A stretch of 64,000 nt of DNA, taken from the NCBI GenBank assembly GCA_964636785.1, contig CAZWVK010000002.1, positions 4,889 to 68,888 of the forward strand, read 5' to 3'. This DNA is from UBA6776 sp964636785. Its GTDB lineage: Bacteria > Bdellovibrionota > Bdellovibrionia > Bdellovibrionales > UBA1609. The position numbers and the translations under genes are program-made. Below are positions 25,425 to 34,454 of this stretch, in pieces. Within the stretch, counting starts at the first letter, position 1; the number at the start of each line of letters is the position of its first letter. The notes under the pieces were generated by a model that searched no databases, was not told the origin of the DNA, and saw nothing but the letters and a program-made list of their open reading frames with translations.

Positions 25425-26470
25425 TTCGACTGCGAAAGCACAGTCCAACCGCAAAGTTTAAAAAGAATTCGGGCGCCAACATTTCCATCCCATTCGGAAT
25501 CCTTGCTTGGCGCCACTTCATTCAAATCAAAGCTGACAATTTTTCGACCGGATTCCACCAAAGTTTTTAATAAATAATTGGCCTCTCCGAACTGAAGTCC
25601 GCCAGGAACAGGGGTTCCTGTATTGGGACAGAGCACAGGATCAAATCCATCAATATCAAATGAAATATGCACCTTTTTAGGGAGCTCACCCACGATCTTT
25701 TCGCTCATGCTTTTCCAGCTGGCTCCCGCGTAAAGTTCATTTTTAATGTTCTGATCAAAAAAAGTGGTGATGTCTGATCGCTCTTGAATAAGATCGAACT
25801 CTTCCTCACAGAAATCCCTAATTCCCACCTGAACGAGCTTTGCTGGCCGATGCTTCTTGTTCATCACATTGTACATAATGGAGGCGTGAGAGTGAGTGAA
25901 TCCCTGATACGCATTTCTCAAATCCGCATGAGCATCGATGTGCAGAACGCCAATCTCACCATGCTTCTCGCAGGACGCCTCTATAAGACCCTCTGGGCTT
26001 GAGTGATCTCCCCCAAGAACGGCTGGAATTTTCGAATGATTCAAGCTGGATTTGGAAGTTTCATACACCCATTGATTCACTTCCGCACAAGCTTCATTGA
26101 TGGTTTCCAGGGATTTCTCCAATGATTTACTGAGGCGTCCCTTTTTCTCCAGGCTTTCACGGATTTTTAGGGCCTCTTTCTTGAGTTGATTGTTCAGCTT
26201 TAACCATTTCTTTGAGATCGGAAGGAGGTGATAGCCCTTTTCATAACTCTTTCCCAACTCCAAGTCGTAAAGATCAATTTGTGGAGAGGCATCGAGGACC
26301 GCTTGAGGACCCAATGCCGTGCCTTTTCCGTAAGAGGTCGTCACTTCCCATGGCACTGGTAAAATATGGATCAGAGAGTCATTGGAAGTTGGAATGCCGA
26401 ACAATCCATCTTCGGAAGAGCCAGTTAAGCCAGGGTTAAAGCTTTGATCGTGTTTTTTTGACATCATCAT
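25421..26470 (-). CDS. Agmatinase/arginase-family ureohydrolase
   Basis: Binuclear manganese ureohydrolase, probably agmatinase producing putrescine and urea. The metal ligands are visible in GGDHSS near residue 155, HIDAHADLR near 177 and SFDIDGFDP near 270. The N terminus has VPWEVTTSYGKGTALGP, which fits agmatinase. At 349 residues it is longer than the usual 305 because of a helical insertion around residues 80-130. Biosynthetic arginine decarboxylase, which makes agmatine, is encoded at 36499-38478, supporting this substrate. Three ATGs in a row (26470, 26467, 26464) follow AAGGA; the third is best spaced. Confidence 0.82.
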   Translation of the reverse strand: MMMSKKHDQSFNPGLTGSSEDGLFGIPTSNDSLIHILPVPWEVTTSYGKGTALGPQAVLDASPQIDLYDLELGKSYEKGYHLLPISKKWLKLNNQLKKEALKIRESLEKKGRLSKSLEKSLETINEACAEVNQWVYETSKSSLNHSKIPAVLGGDHSSPEGLIEASCEKHGEIGVLHIDAHADLRNAYQGFTHSHASIMYNVMNKKHRPAKLVQVGIRDFCEEEFDLIQERSDITTFFDQNIKNELYAGASWKSMSEKIVGELPKKVHISFDIDGFDPVLCPNTGTPVPGGLQFGEANYLLKTLVESGRKIVSFDLNEVAPSKDSEWDGNVGARILFKLCGWTVLSQSN

Positions 26471-26535
26471 TTCCTTCTTACAAACTCCATTTTTTGAACC
26501 ATTTCAGATACTTTGGTCAAAAAACAAAGCATTTC

Positions 26536-26561
26536 TTGATAATTGGTGAGCCTTGTATAAA
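26536..26561 (+). promoter_or_regulatory. Weak candidate promoter for yejABE
   Basis: TTGATA (26536-26541) and TATAAA (26556-26561) each match the sigma-70 hexamers well but are only 14 bases apart, three short of ideal. It lies about 50 bases before the yejA start in the 139-base divergent gap with the agmatinase gene. Confidence 0.25.
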
Positions 26562-26609
26562 TTGAGTGGGTTCGTTTTTAAATCCTTTTTTTGTGTGAAG
26601 GGAGCAGCG

Positions 26610-28262
26610 ATGCGAAATTCTCTTAAACTTTTAGTCTTAGTTCTGACGCTGGGTCTAGGCTCATCCATTCTGGCGGCCAAGCACCCTATGGTGATTGGAA
26701 ATCCAGAGGCCCCTCGAGGTGGGACTTTTTATTCGAATTTGAACTCTGAACCAGAGTCGTTGAATCCCATCAACTCAACAGACCGTTATGCCTCAATAGT
26801 TCAGGCTTATGTTATGGATGGTCTTTTAACCTTGAATCCGGAAACCTATGAGCTTGAGCCGGGAATGGCTGAAAAATGGGAAGTTTCAAAAGATGGTATG
26901 ACTTATACGTTCTTCATTCGAGATGGACTCCAGTTCTCAGATGGAAAACCAATCACAATTGAGGACATCAAGTTTAGTTTTGAGAATGTTAAGGACCCAG
27001 CATACAAAGCAGCGCATAGGCTTCCTTATTACGAGAATATCAAATCGATTGAAATTGTTGATCCAAAAACGATCCGTTTTCATATGAACAAGAAGTACTT
27101 CAAGAATTTGGATGTTCTTGGAAGTGGTGGATTTTCTCCGATTGTTCCCAAGCATGTTTATGGCGATCCCAAAAAGATGGGCAGCAAGAATCTTGTAGGT
27201 TCTGGTCCTTACAAAGTTGAAAAGTACAACCGCGGGAAAAACATCACCCTGGTTCGTAATGACAAATGGTGGGGGTATAAGGACGAACGATTCAAAGGAG
27301 CATTTAAATTCGATAAAATCTTCTATCGTTTTATCAAGGAAGAAAATCTTGAGCTTGAAATGGTCAAAAAGGGCAATCTCGATGTGATGACAACTACGCC
27401 TGAGGTTTTTGTTCAAAAAGCAGTCGGTGGGCCTTTTGGAAAGACAATTCTTAAACATCAAATTGAGAACCAAGATCCTGGCACTAAAGGTTACAACTAT
27501 GTTGGATGGAATTTTGAAAATCCGATGTTTCAGGATAAAAAAGTCCGCCATGCTCTTGTTCACCTGATGAATCGTAAGTTGATGAATGAGAAGTTTCGCT
27601 TCAATCTTTCTGATCTCGCAACAGGTCCAACTTATTATCGCAATGACTTCATTGCAGATAAATCCATCAAGCCAATGGAGTTTGATCCGGCGAAAGCGGG
27701 AAAGCTCCTGAAGGAAGCGGGGTGGGCTGACAAAGATAAAAATGGAATTTTGGAAAAAACAATTGATGGCAATAAGAAGGAATTTCGTTTCACACTTCTT
27801 CTCGCCAATCGAGACTCTGAAAAATACTACACCATGTACAAGGAAGACTTAAAAAAAGCTGGAATTCATATGGATATCAAAATCCTTGAGTGGAATGCTT
27901 TTTTGAAGCTTCTTGACGAAAAAAAATTCGAAGCGGTCACTTTGGGATGGTCCGTCGGAAGCTTAGAACAGGACTTAAAACAGATTTGGCATTCCGAGAG
28001 CGCGCAACCAGGTGGATCGAACTACATCAGTTATAAAAACCCTGAGGTTGATAAATTGATCGATCAAGCGAGAGAAGAACTCGACAAAGATAAGCGTCGC
28101 AAGATGTGGCAAAAGGTTTATCGTTTAATTGCAGAAGATGCTCCATACGCGTTTATGTTCAGCACACGCTATGATCTATATTTGGTTAACAATCGAATTG
28201 GTATGATTGCTCCAACCTTAAAATATAGCCGCGGGCAAGATTATTGGTGGGTTACAAAGTAG
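26610..28262 (+). CDS. Peptide ABC transporter substrate-binding protein, YejA-like
   Basis: A 550-residue periplasmic solute-binding protein of family 5. The first 22 residues (RNSLKLLVLVLTLGLG then SSILAA) form a Sec signal peptide with cleavage after AA. The mature part has the family signature GTFYSNLNSEPESLNP near residue 35 and AEKWEVSKDGMTYTFFIRDG. The ATG at 26610 is preceded by GGGAG; the frame is open to 26553 but without support. The permease genes directly downstream resemble YejB and YejE, so it is probably the YejA equivalent that binds oligopeptides (YejABEF imports microcin C in Escherichia coli). Confidence 0.85.
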   Translation: MRNSLKLLVLVLTLGLGSSILAAKHPMVIGNPEAPRGGTFYSNLNSEPESLNPINSTDRYASIVQAYVMDGLLTLNPETYELEPGMAEKWEVSKDGMTYTFFIRDGLQFSDGKPITIEDIKFSFENVKDPAYKAAHRLPYYENIKSIEIVDPKTIRFHMNKKYFKNLDVLGSGGFSPIVPKHVYGDPKKMGSKNLVGSGPYKVEKYNRGKNITLVRNDKWWGYKDERFKGAFKFDKIFYRFIKEENLELEMVKKGNLDVMTTTPEVFVQKAVGGPFGKTILKHQIENQDPGTKGYNYVGWNFENPMFQDKKVRHALVHLMNRKLMNEKFRFNLSDLATGPTYYRNDFIADKSIKPMEFDPAKAGKLLKEAGWADKDKNGILEKTIDGNKKEFRFTLLLANRDSEKYYTMYKEDLKKAGIHMDIKILEWNAFLKLLDEKKFEAVTLGWSVGSLEQDLKQIWHSESAQPGGSNYISYKNPEVDKLIDQAREELDKDKRRKMWQKVYRLIAEDAPYAFMFSTRYDLYLVNNRIGMIAPTLKYSRGQDYWWVTK

Positions 28263-28271
28263 AAATAATCT

Positions 28272-29300
28272 ATGCTTTGGAAATACTTTCTTAGACGACT
28301 TCTATTAATGATCCCGACACTGTTCGGGATCACAGTTATTTGCTTCATCGTGATTAATCTTGCACCAGGAAGTCCTCTTGAGCAGAAGCTTGCTATGATC
28401 AAATTCGGATCTCAAGTTTCCGGTGGCGGAGCCGGAGGCGGTGGGGACTCGATGGTTTCTGAGCAGGTCATTGAAGCGCTGAAGGTTCAATATGGATTCG
28501 ATAAGCCGCTTCATATGCGCTATCTGATCTGGCTTAAGAATATTTTAACTTTGGACTTTGGAGAAAGCTTCTCCTACGAGATGCCGGTTACTGAGCTTAT
28601 CTTAGAAAAACTTCCGATCTCGCTTCAGTTCGGGCTAGCGTCTTTGATTTTGATTTATATAACCTGCATTCCACTAGGCATTGCAAAAGCAGTTCGAAAT
28701 GGAACTCGATTTGATATGGCCTCGAGTGTTGTGCTAATGGTGCTCTATTCCATTCCACCACTCACCTTAGGGATTCTACTTCGAATGTATTTTGCCGGAG
28801 GAGGGTTTTTAGATATTTTCCCTCTTGGAGAGGCTTATTCCGACAACTACTTTGAGTTAAGCACTTGGGGCAAGATGGTCGATCGCGCCCATCACTTTGT
28901 TCTTCCGCTGATTTGTTATGTCGTAAATAGCTTTACGGTTTTAACATTTCTGATGAAGAACTCTTTATTAGAAGAGGTTCGCCTGGATTATGTCCGTACG
29001 GCTCGTGCAAAAGGTTTAAACGAGCGAACCGTTATTTATAAACATGCATTAAGAAATGCATTGATTCCGATTTTAACAGGGCTTGGAAGCTTTCTAACTG
29101 TTTTCTTTGCGGGCTCTATTATTATTGAGCAAATGTTCAGCCTAGATGGCATGGGACTTCTTTCTTATAAATCGATTCTCGCTCGTGATTACAATGTGAT
29201 TATGGCGTTGATATTTTTCCAGAGTGTTCTCGCCATGGTTGGGCGTTTGATTTCTGATTTAACTTATGTGGCAGTGGATCCAAGGATAGATTTCCAATGA
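28272..29300 (+). CDS. yejB: ABC transporter permease, YejB-like
   Basis: A 342-residue inner-membrane permease with about six membrane segments and the BPD_transp_1 coupling loop (RTARAKGLNERTVIYKHALRNAL, near residues 238-260). The N terminus has the characteristic RRLLLMIPTLFGITVICF, and a glycine-rich insertion (GGGAGGGGD near residue 53) of the kind seen in YejB rather than in OppB/DppB. It lies 9 bases after the binding protein gene and overlaps the next permease gene by four bases. Confidence 0.85.
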   Translation: MLWKYFLRRLLLMIPTLFGITVICFIVINLAPGSPLEQKLAMIKFGSQVSGGGAGGGGDSMVSEQVIEALKVQYGFDKPLHMRYLIWLKNILTLDFGESFSYEMPVTELILEKLPISLQFGLASLILIYITCIPLGIAKAVRNGTRFDMASSVVLMVLYSIPPLTLGILLRMYFAGGGFLDIFPLGEAYSDNYFELSTWGKMVDRAHHFVLPLICYVVNSFTVLTFLMKNSLLEEVRLDYVRTARAKGLNERTVIYKHALRNALIPILTGLGSFLTVFFAGSIIIEQMFSLDGMGLLSYKSILARDYNVIMALIFFQSVLAMVGRLISDLTYVAVDPRIDFQ

Positions 29301-30313
29301 TTGAACGTCGTATTAAGAATGATCTGACATTAAAGCGATATCGACGTTTCAAAAGCGTGAAGCGCGCAGTTTGGTCGACTTGGGTTTTTATATTTTTAAT
29401 ATTCTTAAGTATAACGGCTGAGTTTTGGGCAAATAATAAGCCGATCATTATGAGCCATCAGGGCTCAATCTATTTTCCTGTTGTTAAGACCTATCATCCA
29501 TCTGTTTTTAACCAGCCTGGCTTTGTAACCAACTATAGAGAACTAAGTGACGAAGATGGAGTTTGGGCCATTTGGCCTCCGGTGAGATGGAATCCATTGG
29601 AATCAAATCGAGAGCTCGAATCTTATCCAGCACCTCCATCCAATGTGAATCTTCTGGGAACGGATGATCGGGGACGGGATGTTTTATCCCGACTGATTTA
29701 CGGCTTTAGGTACTCCATCGGATTTGCCGTCTTAGTTTGGTTTTTTTCTTATTTGGTTGGAATTGCTCTTGGTGGGAGCATGGGATTCTTTGGAGGAAAG
29801 ATTGATCTTTTTGGCCAAAGGATTGTGGAAGTTTTCGACTCACTTCCTTACCTGCTCATGCTTTTAACTCTGATTGCAATGCTTGGAGCCAGTCTTGAGC
29901 TATTGGTGCTCTTTTCGGTACTGCTTGGTTGGATGAGAATTTCTGCTTATATGAGAGCTGAATTTTTAAAATTGAGAAAACGGGATTTTGTGGATGCCGG
30001 GCGTGCACTTGGAGTGGGAACAGGTCGAATCCTAAGCCGACATATTCTTCCAAATGCCATGGGTCCCATTATTACCTTTTCACCGATTGAGATTGCGGGT
30101 GGGATTTATACGCTAGCGATTCTTGATTACCTAGGTCTTGGGCTTCCGCCACCAACTCCGAGTTGGGGTGAGCTTCTTCAACAAGCGCAAAACTACTTCT
30201 CCATTGCATGGTGGCTTGGGGTTTTCCCATCCATTGCGATTATTATTTCGCTAACTTCACTGACGTTCATTGGTGAAGGTGTGCGAGAGGCGTTTGATCC
30301 GCGCAAAACATAG
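29297..30313 (+). CDS. yejE: ABC transporter permease, YejE-like
   Basis: A 338-residue permease. The long N-terminal periplasmic stretch after the first membrane segment (FWANNKPIIMSHQGSIYFP, then WAIWPPVRW and NLLGTDDRGRDVLSRLIYG) is characteristic of YejE. The coupling loop is DAGRALGVGTGRILSRHILPN near residue 235. The ATG overlaps the yejB stop by four bases. The matching ATPase gene (yejF) is not present next to it; the structured-repeat region follows instead. Confidence 0.87.
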   Translation: MIERRIKNDLTLKRYRRFKSVKRAVWSTWVFIFLIFLSITAEFWANNKPIIMSHQGSIYFPVVKTYHPSVFNQPGFVTNYRELSDEDGVWAIWPPVRWNPLESNRELESYPAPPSNVNLLGTDDRGRDVLSRLIYGFRYSIGFAVLVWFFSYLVGIALGGSMGFFGGKIDLFGQRIVEVFDSLPYLLMLLTLIAMLGASLELLVLFSVLLGWMRISAYMRAEFLKLRKRDFVDAGRALGVGTGRILSRHILPNAMGPIITFSPIEIAGGIYTLAILDYLGLGLPPPTPSWGELLQQAQNYFSIAWWLGVFPSIAIIISLTSLTFIGEGVREAFDPRKT

Positions 30314-30350
30314 CGCATCTCCTACGATAGATTAGTTTTTTCTTATTCAG

Positions 30351-30420
30351 CACCACGGACTCCTTTCATCGCCAGCATCTCGCTTTCAGCGAGAGCGCAT
30401 CCTGCTTGCTGGAGGGTGCC
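30351..30420 (+). repeat. Structured repeat, copy A
   Basis: First of two copies, in opposite orientation, of a roughly 68-base element in the gene-free stretch 30314-30697. The core reads CCAGCATCTCGC, a short loop, GCGAGA and, after about a dozen bases, TGCTGG, so it folds into an inner hairpin (CTCGC/GCGAG) within an outer CCAGCA/TGCTGG stem. The reverse complement of 30592-30659 matches it closely, including differences that keep the inner hairpin paired. It looks like a REP-type intergenic repeat. Between the copies a further small dyad CCCGCT/AGCGGG is at about 30456-30473; nothing else was recognised. Confidence 0.8.
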
Positions 30421-30564
30421 TCTAAAGAAAAATAAAATTTTGTAATCGATGCTTCCCGCTGGGGGGAGCGGGTGTTTCAGAAGGAGGGAAGTGAAAATGC
30501 GAATGAACTTCTTTCGCTGGAGCCAGCTTGGTGAAGAGGGAATGGAGATAAAGACAAACTTAAA

Positions 30565-30686
30565 TCCTTATCGGATGTGAACTCATTAAATGCACCTCCA
30601 GCAAGCGTGAAGCGTTCTCGCCTGAGGCGAGATGCTGGCGAGGGCAGGAGCCCGTGTGCATTTAAAGAGTTCACATCCGATAAGGA
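30565..30686 (-). repeat. Structured repeat, copy B, inside a 31-bp inverted repeat
   Basis: The second copy of the element (30592-30659, minus orientation) is flanked by arms 30565-30595 and 30656-30686, which are reverse complements over 31 bases with one mismatch. Inside are CCAGCA/TGCTGG and the hairpin CTCGCC/GGCGAG. The whole 122 bases could extrude as a cruciform or form a long RNA hairpin. It lies 12 bases beyond the 3' end of the M1 aminopeptidase gene and may terminate or protect that transcript. Confidence 0.85.
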
Positions 30687-30697
30687 AGTATCTGCCT

Positions 30698-33361
30698 TTA
30701 ATTCCTTTTATTCTGTGTGCTCAGGGCTTTGCTTAGGATTTTCTGACATCTTTGGCCTTCTTCTTGGTCCTTGATGATTCGTTTTGCAAGTGAAGTGTCC
30801 ATCATCTCTTGATTGGATTTTAAAAAACGACTCGACTGCGCAAGGCTTTGCGAAGAGCAAAGAGAGGGTCTTAAGCTGTAGAAGACTTGCTTTTCCGTCT
30901 CCTTCTTGTTTTTCAGAACTTCTTTAAAATCATTATAGAATTTTTCAGAGTACCTGGATCGCAGTTCCTCTTGAGCCTTTGGAAATAGTCCGCCGAGTTC
31001 TGCCCAAAGCTCGTGAAGACTTTGATCTCCAGAACTCTGTTTGAAGCGCTCAATGGTTTTTAGCTTGTCCGGATATTCGAGAAGCATACTTTGAGACGAG
31101 ACTGAAGAAAGTTTGCCGTTATAAGACGGATCGCTTTTGAGTTCAGCTTCGATGAGTTTATCAACCTCCGGAAAGCGGTGTGCGGCGAGTTGGCGAATCA
31201 AACTCCATCGTTTGTCTTGGTCAATTTTTAGCCCTTTGAAACGGATCTGGTTGGTAAGAATTTTAGCAACTCTCGCTAAGTTTTTTTCATTTCTCGCCAA
31301 GCGGACGTACGTATCAAACAAGCTCTTTTGAAACTCTGTTCCGGCGCGAGCCTTGCTTAAAATATCAAATACGACGGTTTGAAGTCGATTCATAAGTGTT
31401 TTCGTTTCAGAGAGATCCTTCAGAGCCGGCTTCTCAAAATAATCGAGTAAATCTCCGCCGCCACGTCGACTAACAATGATTCCTAGGAGATCTTCAAAAA
31501 TCATTTCATTTCTTTCGCCAAGAAGGCCTTTTTCGATCAGCACATCCGTAAATGAAAACAGATCTCTTTCACCATCGCGCACCTGATCCCAAAGTGCGTA
31601 CCACACCATCTGTCTTAGCAGATCGTTTTTGACTCTGTTTACGTTCTGAATAAAGAACTCGTTGGATACCCGATCCAATTTAATTTTGATGTACGCATGA
31701 TCGCCGAAGTTCGGGTGAACTGCCTTTGGACATGGAATGTCTTGGATCTGAACTGAAGTTTCAGCACCAGTCATTAGAACATCCTGATTGTAACGAACAA
31801 CGGCCTGACTTCCAGAATTATAGACAAATCCGACATTGAGGCGGTGAGATCTTAATGTTGGGTGTTCTTTTGGTGCGCTTTGTATCAGCTGTAAGCTTGA
31901 GAGTTTTCCGCTTTCGCACTTCCACTTCGCTTCAACGAGATTAAGGCCTGCAGTCTCAAGCCATTCCTTTTTCCAGAAGCTTAGGTCTGTTCCAGAAGCT
32001 TTAGAGAGTGATTGAATGAAATCATCAAGCCTTGTGTTTTTTTCCGCATAGGTTTGAAAATACTCTTTTAGGCCGTTTTGAAAATCTGTATTGCCAAGAA
32101 GATAATGAAGCTGCTTTAAAACAGCGGCTCCTTTGGCATAGGTGATTCCGTCAAAATTTGCTTTGGCCTGATCGGTATCATGGACCTCAGCAAGAATTGG
32201 GTGGGTTGTAGACATTTGATCTTCCCAGTATCCCCATCCCTTTGTTCCTAGAAAATCCTGCCAGGCCGTGGATTTGAATCTTGGATTTTGAGACAGAGCA
32301 ACAGACGCCATATATGTTGCGAAGCTTTCATTGAGCCATAAATCATCCCACCACTTCATTGTCACCAGATTTCCAAACCACATATGTGCCATTTCATGAA
32401 GAATCACATTGGCCTGATTTCTTAAAAGCTCTTCTGAATACTCACCACGAGAAATAAATCTCTCTGTGAAAGTTACCGCTGCGACATTTTCCATGGCGCC
32501 CGAATTGAACTCAGGTGCGATCACCTGGTCATATTTTAAATAGGGATATGTGTATCCAAAATAGCTATTGAAGAATTTGAATCCAGCTTCAGTGGCACTA
32601 AACCAATCATTTGGGCGAACATACTGCGCAAGAGTCTGTCTTGCAAAAAGGCGAAGCGGAATTTTTCCTTTCCGCTCCCACTTCTTATATGGTCCGGCAT
32701 GGAGGGAAATCAAATAGGTGCTGAACTTCTGACTCTCTGGAAAGCTCCACAGGACTTTTTCGTTTTCAGTGGGTGTTTTTTTATTTTCCCTTACAGATGT
32801 GATCACTTCCCAGTCCTTTGGAGCGATAACATTCATGGTGTAAGTGGCTTTGATATCTGGTTGATCAAAGGATGGAAACATTCGGCTTGCATAATAAGTT
32901 TCGAACTGAGTGTGAAGATAAGTTCTTTGATCTTCAGGGTCTGTAAAGCGATGAAGTCCTTTTCCATCATTTGCATATTTACGTTCATATTTTATCTGGA
33001 TTTCGTTTCTACCAGATTGCAATTGGTTTTGAGGGATCGTTATAAAATGGCCATTGTAATTGAGGGGTGTGGCTTGCCCGTTGGTTTTGATCTCAAAGAG
33101 GGTCGCATGCTGAAGATCAATTCTTAAATCCTGACTTGCATCCTTTAAATCAAAAAATATCTTTGTTGTTCCATCAAAGGTTTCTTTTTCCGATCCAATT
33201 TCTAAATCAATCGTGTACTGGACATTTTCAATTCGGGAGGCTCGAGATTTGGCTTCATTCCAGGATAGGCTAGGTTCAAGGGGAAGCTCATTTTTCTTGG
33301 ATAAATGAGAGCAGCTCGTTGAGATGAAGAAAAAAGTGAGTAGCAGAATCAAGTTTCTCAC
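30698..33361 (-). CDS. M1-family aminopeptidase (PepN-like), exported
   Basis: A zinc aminopeptidase of 887 residues. The substrate-anchoring exopeptidase motif GAMEN is near residue 285, the zinc-binding HEMAH near 320 with the distal glutamate in NESFA near 339. The N terminus (MRNLILLLTFFFISTSC) is a signal peptide ending in a cysteine, so it may be a lipoprotein, although the lipobox is poor. The GTG at 33361 is chosen because GAGGAGG stands seven bases upstream; the ATG at 33391 precedes that site. An exported M1 peptidase would trim peptides for the two ABC importers in this window. Confidence 0.9.
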   Translation of the reverse strand: MRNLILLLTFFFISTSCSHLSKKNELPLEPSLSWNEAKSRASRIENVQYTIDLEIGSEKETFDGTTKIFFDLKDASQDLRIDLQHATLFEIKTNGQATPLNYNGHFITIPQNQLQSGRNEIQIKYERKYANDGKGLHRFTDPEDQRTYLHTQFETYYASRMFPSFDQPDIKATYTMNVIAPKDWEVITSVRENKKTPTENEKVLWSFPESQKFSTYLISLHAGPYKKWERKGKIPLRLFARQTLAQYVRPNDWFSATEAGFKFFNSYFGYTYPYLKYDQVIAPEFNSGAMENVAAVTFTERFISRGEYSEELLRNQANVILHEMAHMWFGNLVTMKWWDDLWLNESFATYMASVALSQNPRFKSTAWQDFLGTKGWGYWEDQMSTTHPILAEVHDTDQAKANFDGITYAKGAAVLKQLHYLLGNTDFQNGLKEYFQTYAEKNTRLDDFIQSLSKASGTDLSFWKKEWLETAGLNLVEAKWKCESGKLSSLQLIQSAPKEHPTLRSHRLNVGFVYNSGSQAVVRYNQDVLMTGAETSVQIQDIPCPKAVHPNFGDHAYIKIKLDRVSNEFFIQNVNRVKNDLLRQMVWYALWDQVRDGERDLFSFTDVLIEKGLLGERNEMIFEDLLGIIVSRRGGGDLLDYFEKPALKDLSETKTLMNRLQTVVFDILSKARAGTEFQKSLFDTYVRLARNEKNLARVAKILTNQIRFKGLKIDQDKRWSLIRQLAAHRFPEVDKLIEAELKSDPSYNGKLSSVSSQSMLLEYPDKLKTIERFKQSSGDQSLHELWAELGGLFPKAQEELRSRYSEKFYNDFKEVLKNKKETEKQVFYSLRPSLCSSQSLAQSSRFLKSNQEMMDTSLAKRIIKDQEEGQRCQKILSKALSTQNKRN

Positions 33362-33494
33362 GAAGGGACCTCCTCGAATGAATTGAAGCAATCTATGAAA
33401 TTTCTTTACAAAAGAACAGAGCAGGCATGTGTTTTGAACATAACGTCATAATATGAGCAAAGCGCAAAATGAACGATGGTTAGAAGGAGGACTC

Positions 33495-34454
33495 ATGAAT
33501 AATTTTCGAGAGTGTCGAAGAGTTAGCTGGTGGTCCATTCTGTCGACCGGCCTGTTTGTCGCATTTGCCGCGCTGGCCAGTGCCCTAATTGGACGAGCTG
33601 TCGCCTCCGCCGATCCCGTGGTCTCTCCTCTATCTATCCACCCGGGGAACCCTCCAGAAGGGCGAATGAGCTTGTCCATTGATCAAGAGAATTATGAGTG
33701 TAAGGGTCAGGTTTCTCCTGGCGAAGTTTCAATTTTGGAATGTGGAGAACAGCGGCAAGCGCAAGCGGAGTTTAAGCCCTTCAATGAGAATAAAAATGGT
33801 GTTCTTGCAGTTTATCAGTCGGGGAAGCAATCAGGTGCACTTTTCCTCATGGAGCGACAGGGGCAGACATTCGCAGTTCTTGGATTCAGTCCGGTCACAA
33901 TTCCTGGTTTTGGCAGCCTCAAGGTTTTCGAAACTTATATTATAAACCCTATGAAATCAGATCTTTCGGAAGACGAAATCTTTCAGACTCTCCCATCCTT
34001 TATTCGCTCTCTTGGTGCCAATGTGAATATTTCGACTTTAAGGGATAAGGTCGCCAATAAGGAGTATAAAAGCTTTGTCGTGAAGGAGGAAGCGGCCAGG
34101 TCCGTAAACCCCAAGACCAACCCATCTCCAGTCACAGAGAAAAGGAACTCCATCGAAGCCGAGACAAATTCCGAAATTGAGAGGGAATTAGAAATAGAGG
34201 CAAAACCTAAAAAAGATCCGGTCCCCACTAAGAAGCCCAAGGTTTCTCGAAAGCCAGTAAAGAAAAAGACGACCACTATTCGTATTCAGCGCGGGCCTTA
34301 TCAGTACGAAGAGGTTGAGGTGCCCAGAAACGATGGAGATTTCTTTGGATCTCCGCGAAGAGTGATTAAAAATCCGCACGGATACAATCTTAAAAATCTA
34401 AGTCTCAAAGAGATCGAGGAACTTGAGCGACGCGGTCTTATTTATAGAGATTAG
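33495..34454 (+). CDS. Exported protein of unknown function with charged C-terminal region
   Basis: I do not recognise this 319-residue protein. Residues 1-40 contain a hydrophobic stretch (WWSILSTGLFVAFAALASALIG) that is a signal peptide or anchor. Residues 50-190 look globular with two cysteines. Residues 200-270 are low-complexity and alternate acidic and basic (EIERELEIEAKPKKDPVPTKK, by position), like a flexible spacer. The last 50 residues end in LKEIEELERRGLIYRD. AAGGAGG lies five bases before the ATG at 33495. It is convergent with the glycosyltransferase gene and shares a TTAG stop overlap with it. Confidence 0.8.
   Translation: MNNFRECRRVSWWSILSTGLFVAFAALASALIGRAVASADPVVSPLSIHPGNPPEGRMSLSIDQENYECKGQVSPGEVSILECGEQRQAQAEFKPFNENKNGVLAVYQSGKQSGALFLMERQGQTFAVLGFSPVTIPGFGSLKVFETYIINPMKSDLSEDEIFQTLPSFIRSLGANVNISTLRDKVANKEYKSFVVKEEAARSVNPKTNPSPVTEKRNSIEAETNSEIERELEIEAKPKKDPVPTKKPKVSRKPVKKKTTTIRIQRGPYQYEEVEVPRNDGDFFGSPRRVIKNPHGYNLKNLSLKEIEELERRGLIYRD

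Noticed and set aside
26937..27563. 208-codon open frame on the minus strand inside yejA
   Set aside because: It lies wholly opposite a conserved gene, shows no recognisable domain and no ribosome binding site; it mirrors the codon use of yejA.
30452..30475. CCCGCT/AGCGGG hairpin as an intrinsic terminator for yejE
   Set aside because: No T run follows in either direction, and it is about 140 bases after the stop; it may only be part of the repeat region.
30477..30774. Two opposed 65-codon open frames whose products share the start MNSLNA
   Set aside because: The similarity is explained by reading the two arms of the 31-bp inverted repeat; neither has coding character.
33362..33391. ATG start at 33391 for the M1 aminopeptidase
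   Set aside because: The GAGGAGG site lies downstream of that ATG and fits the GTG at 33361, which also gives a proper signal peptide.
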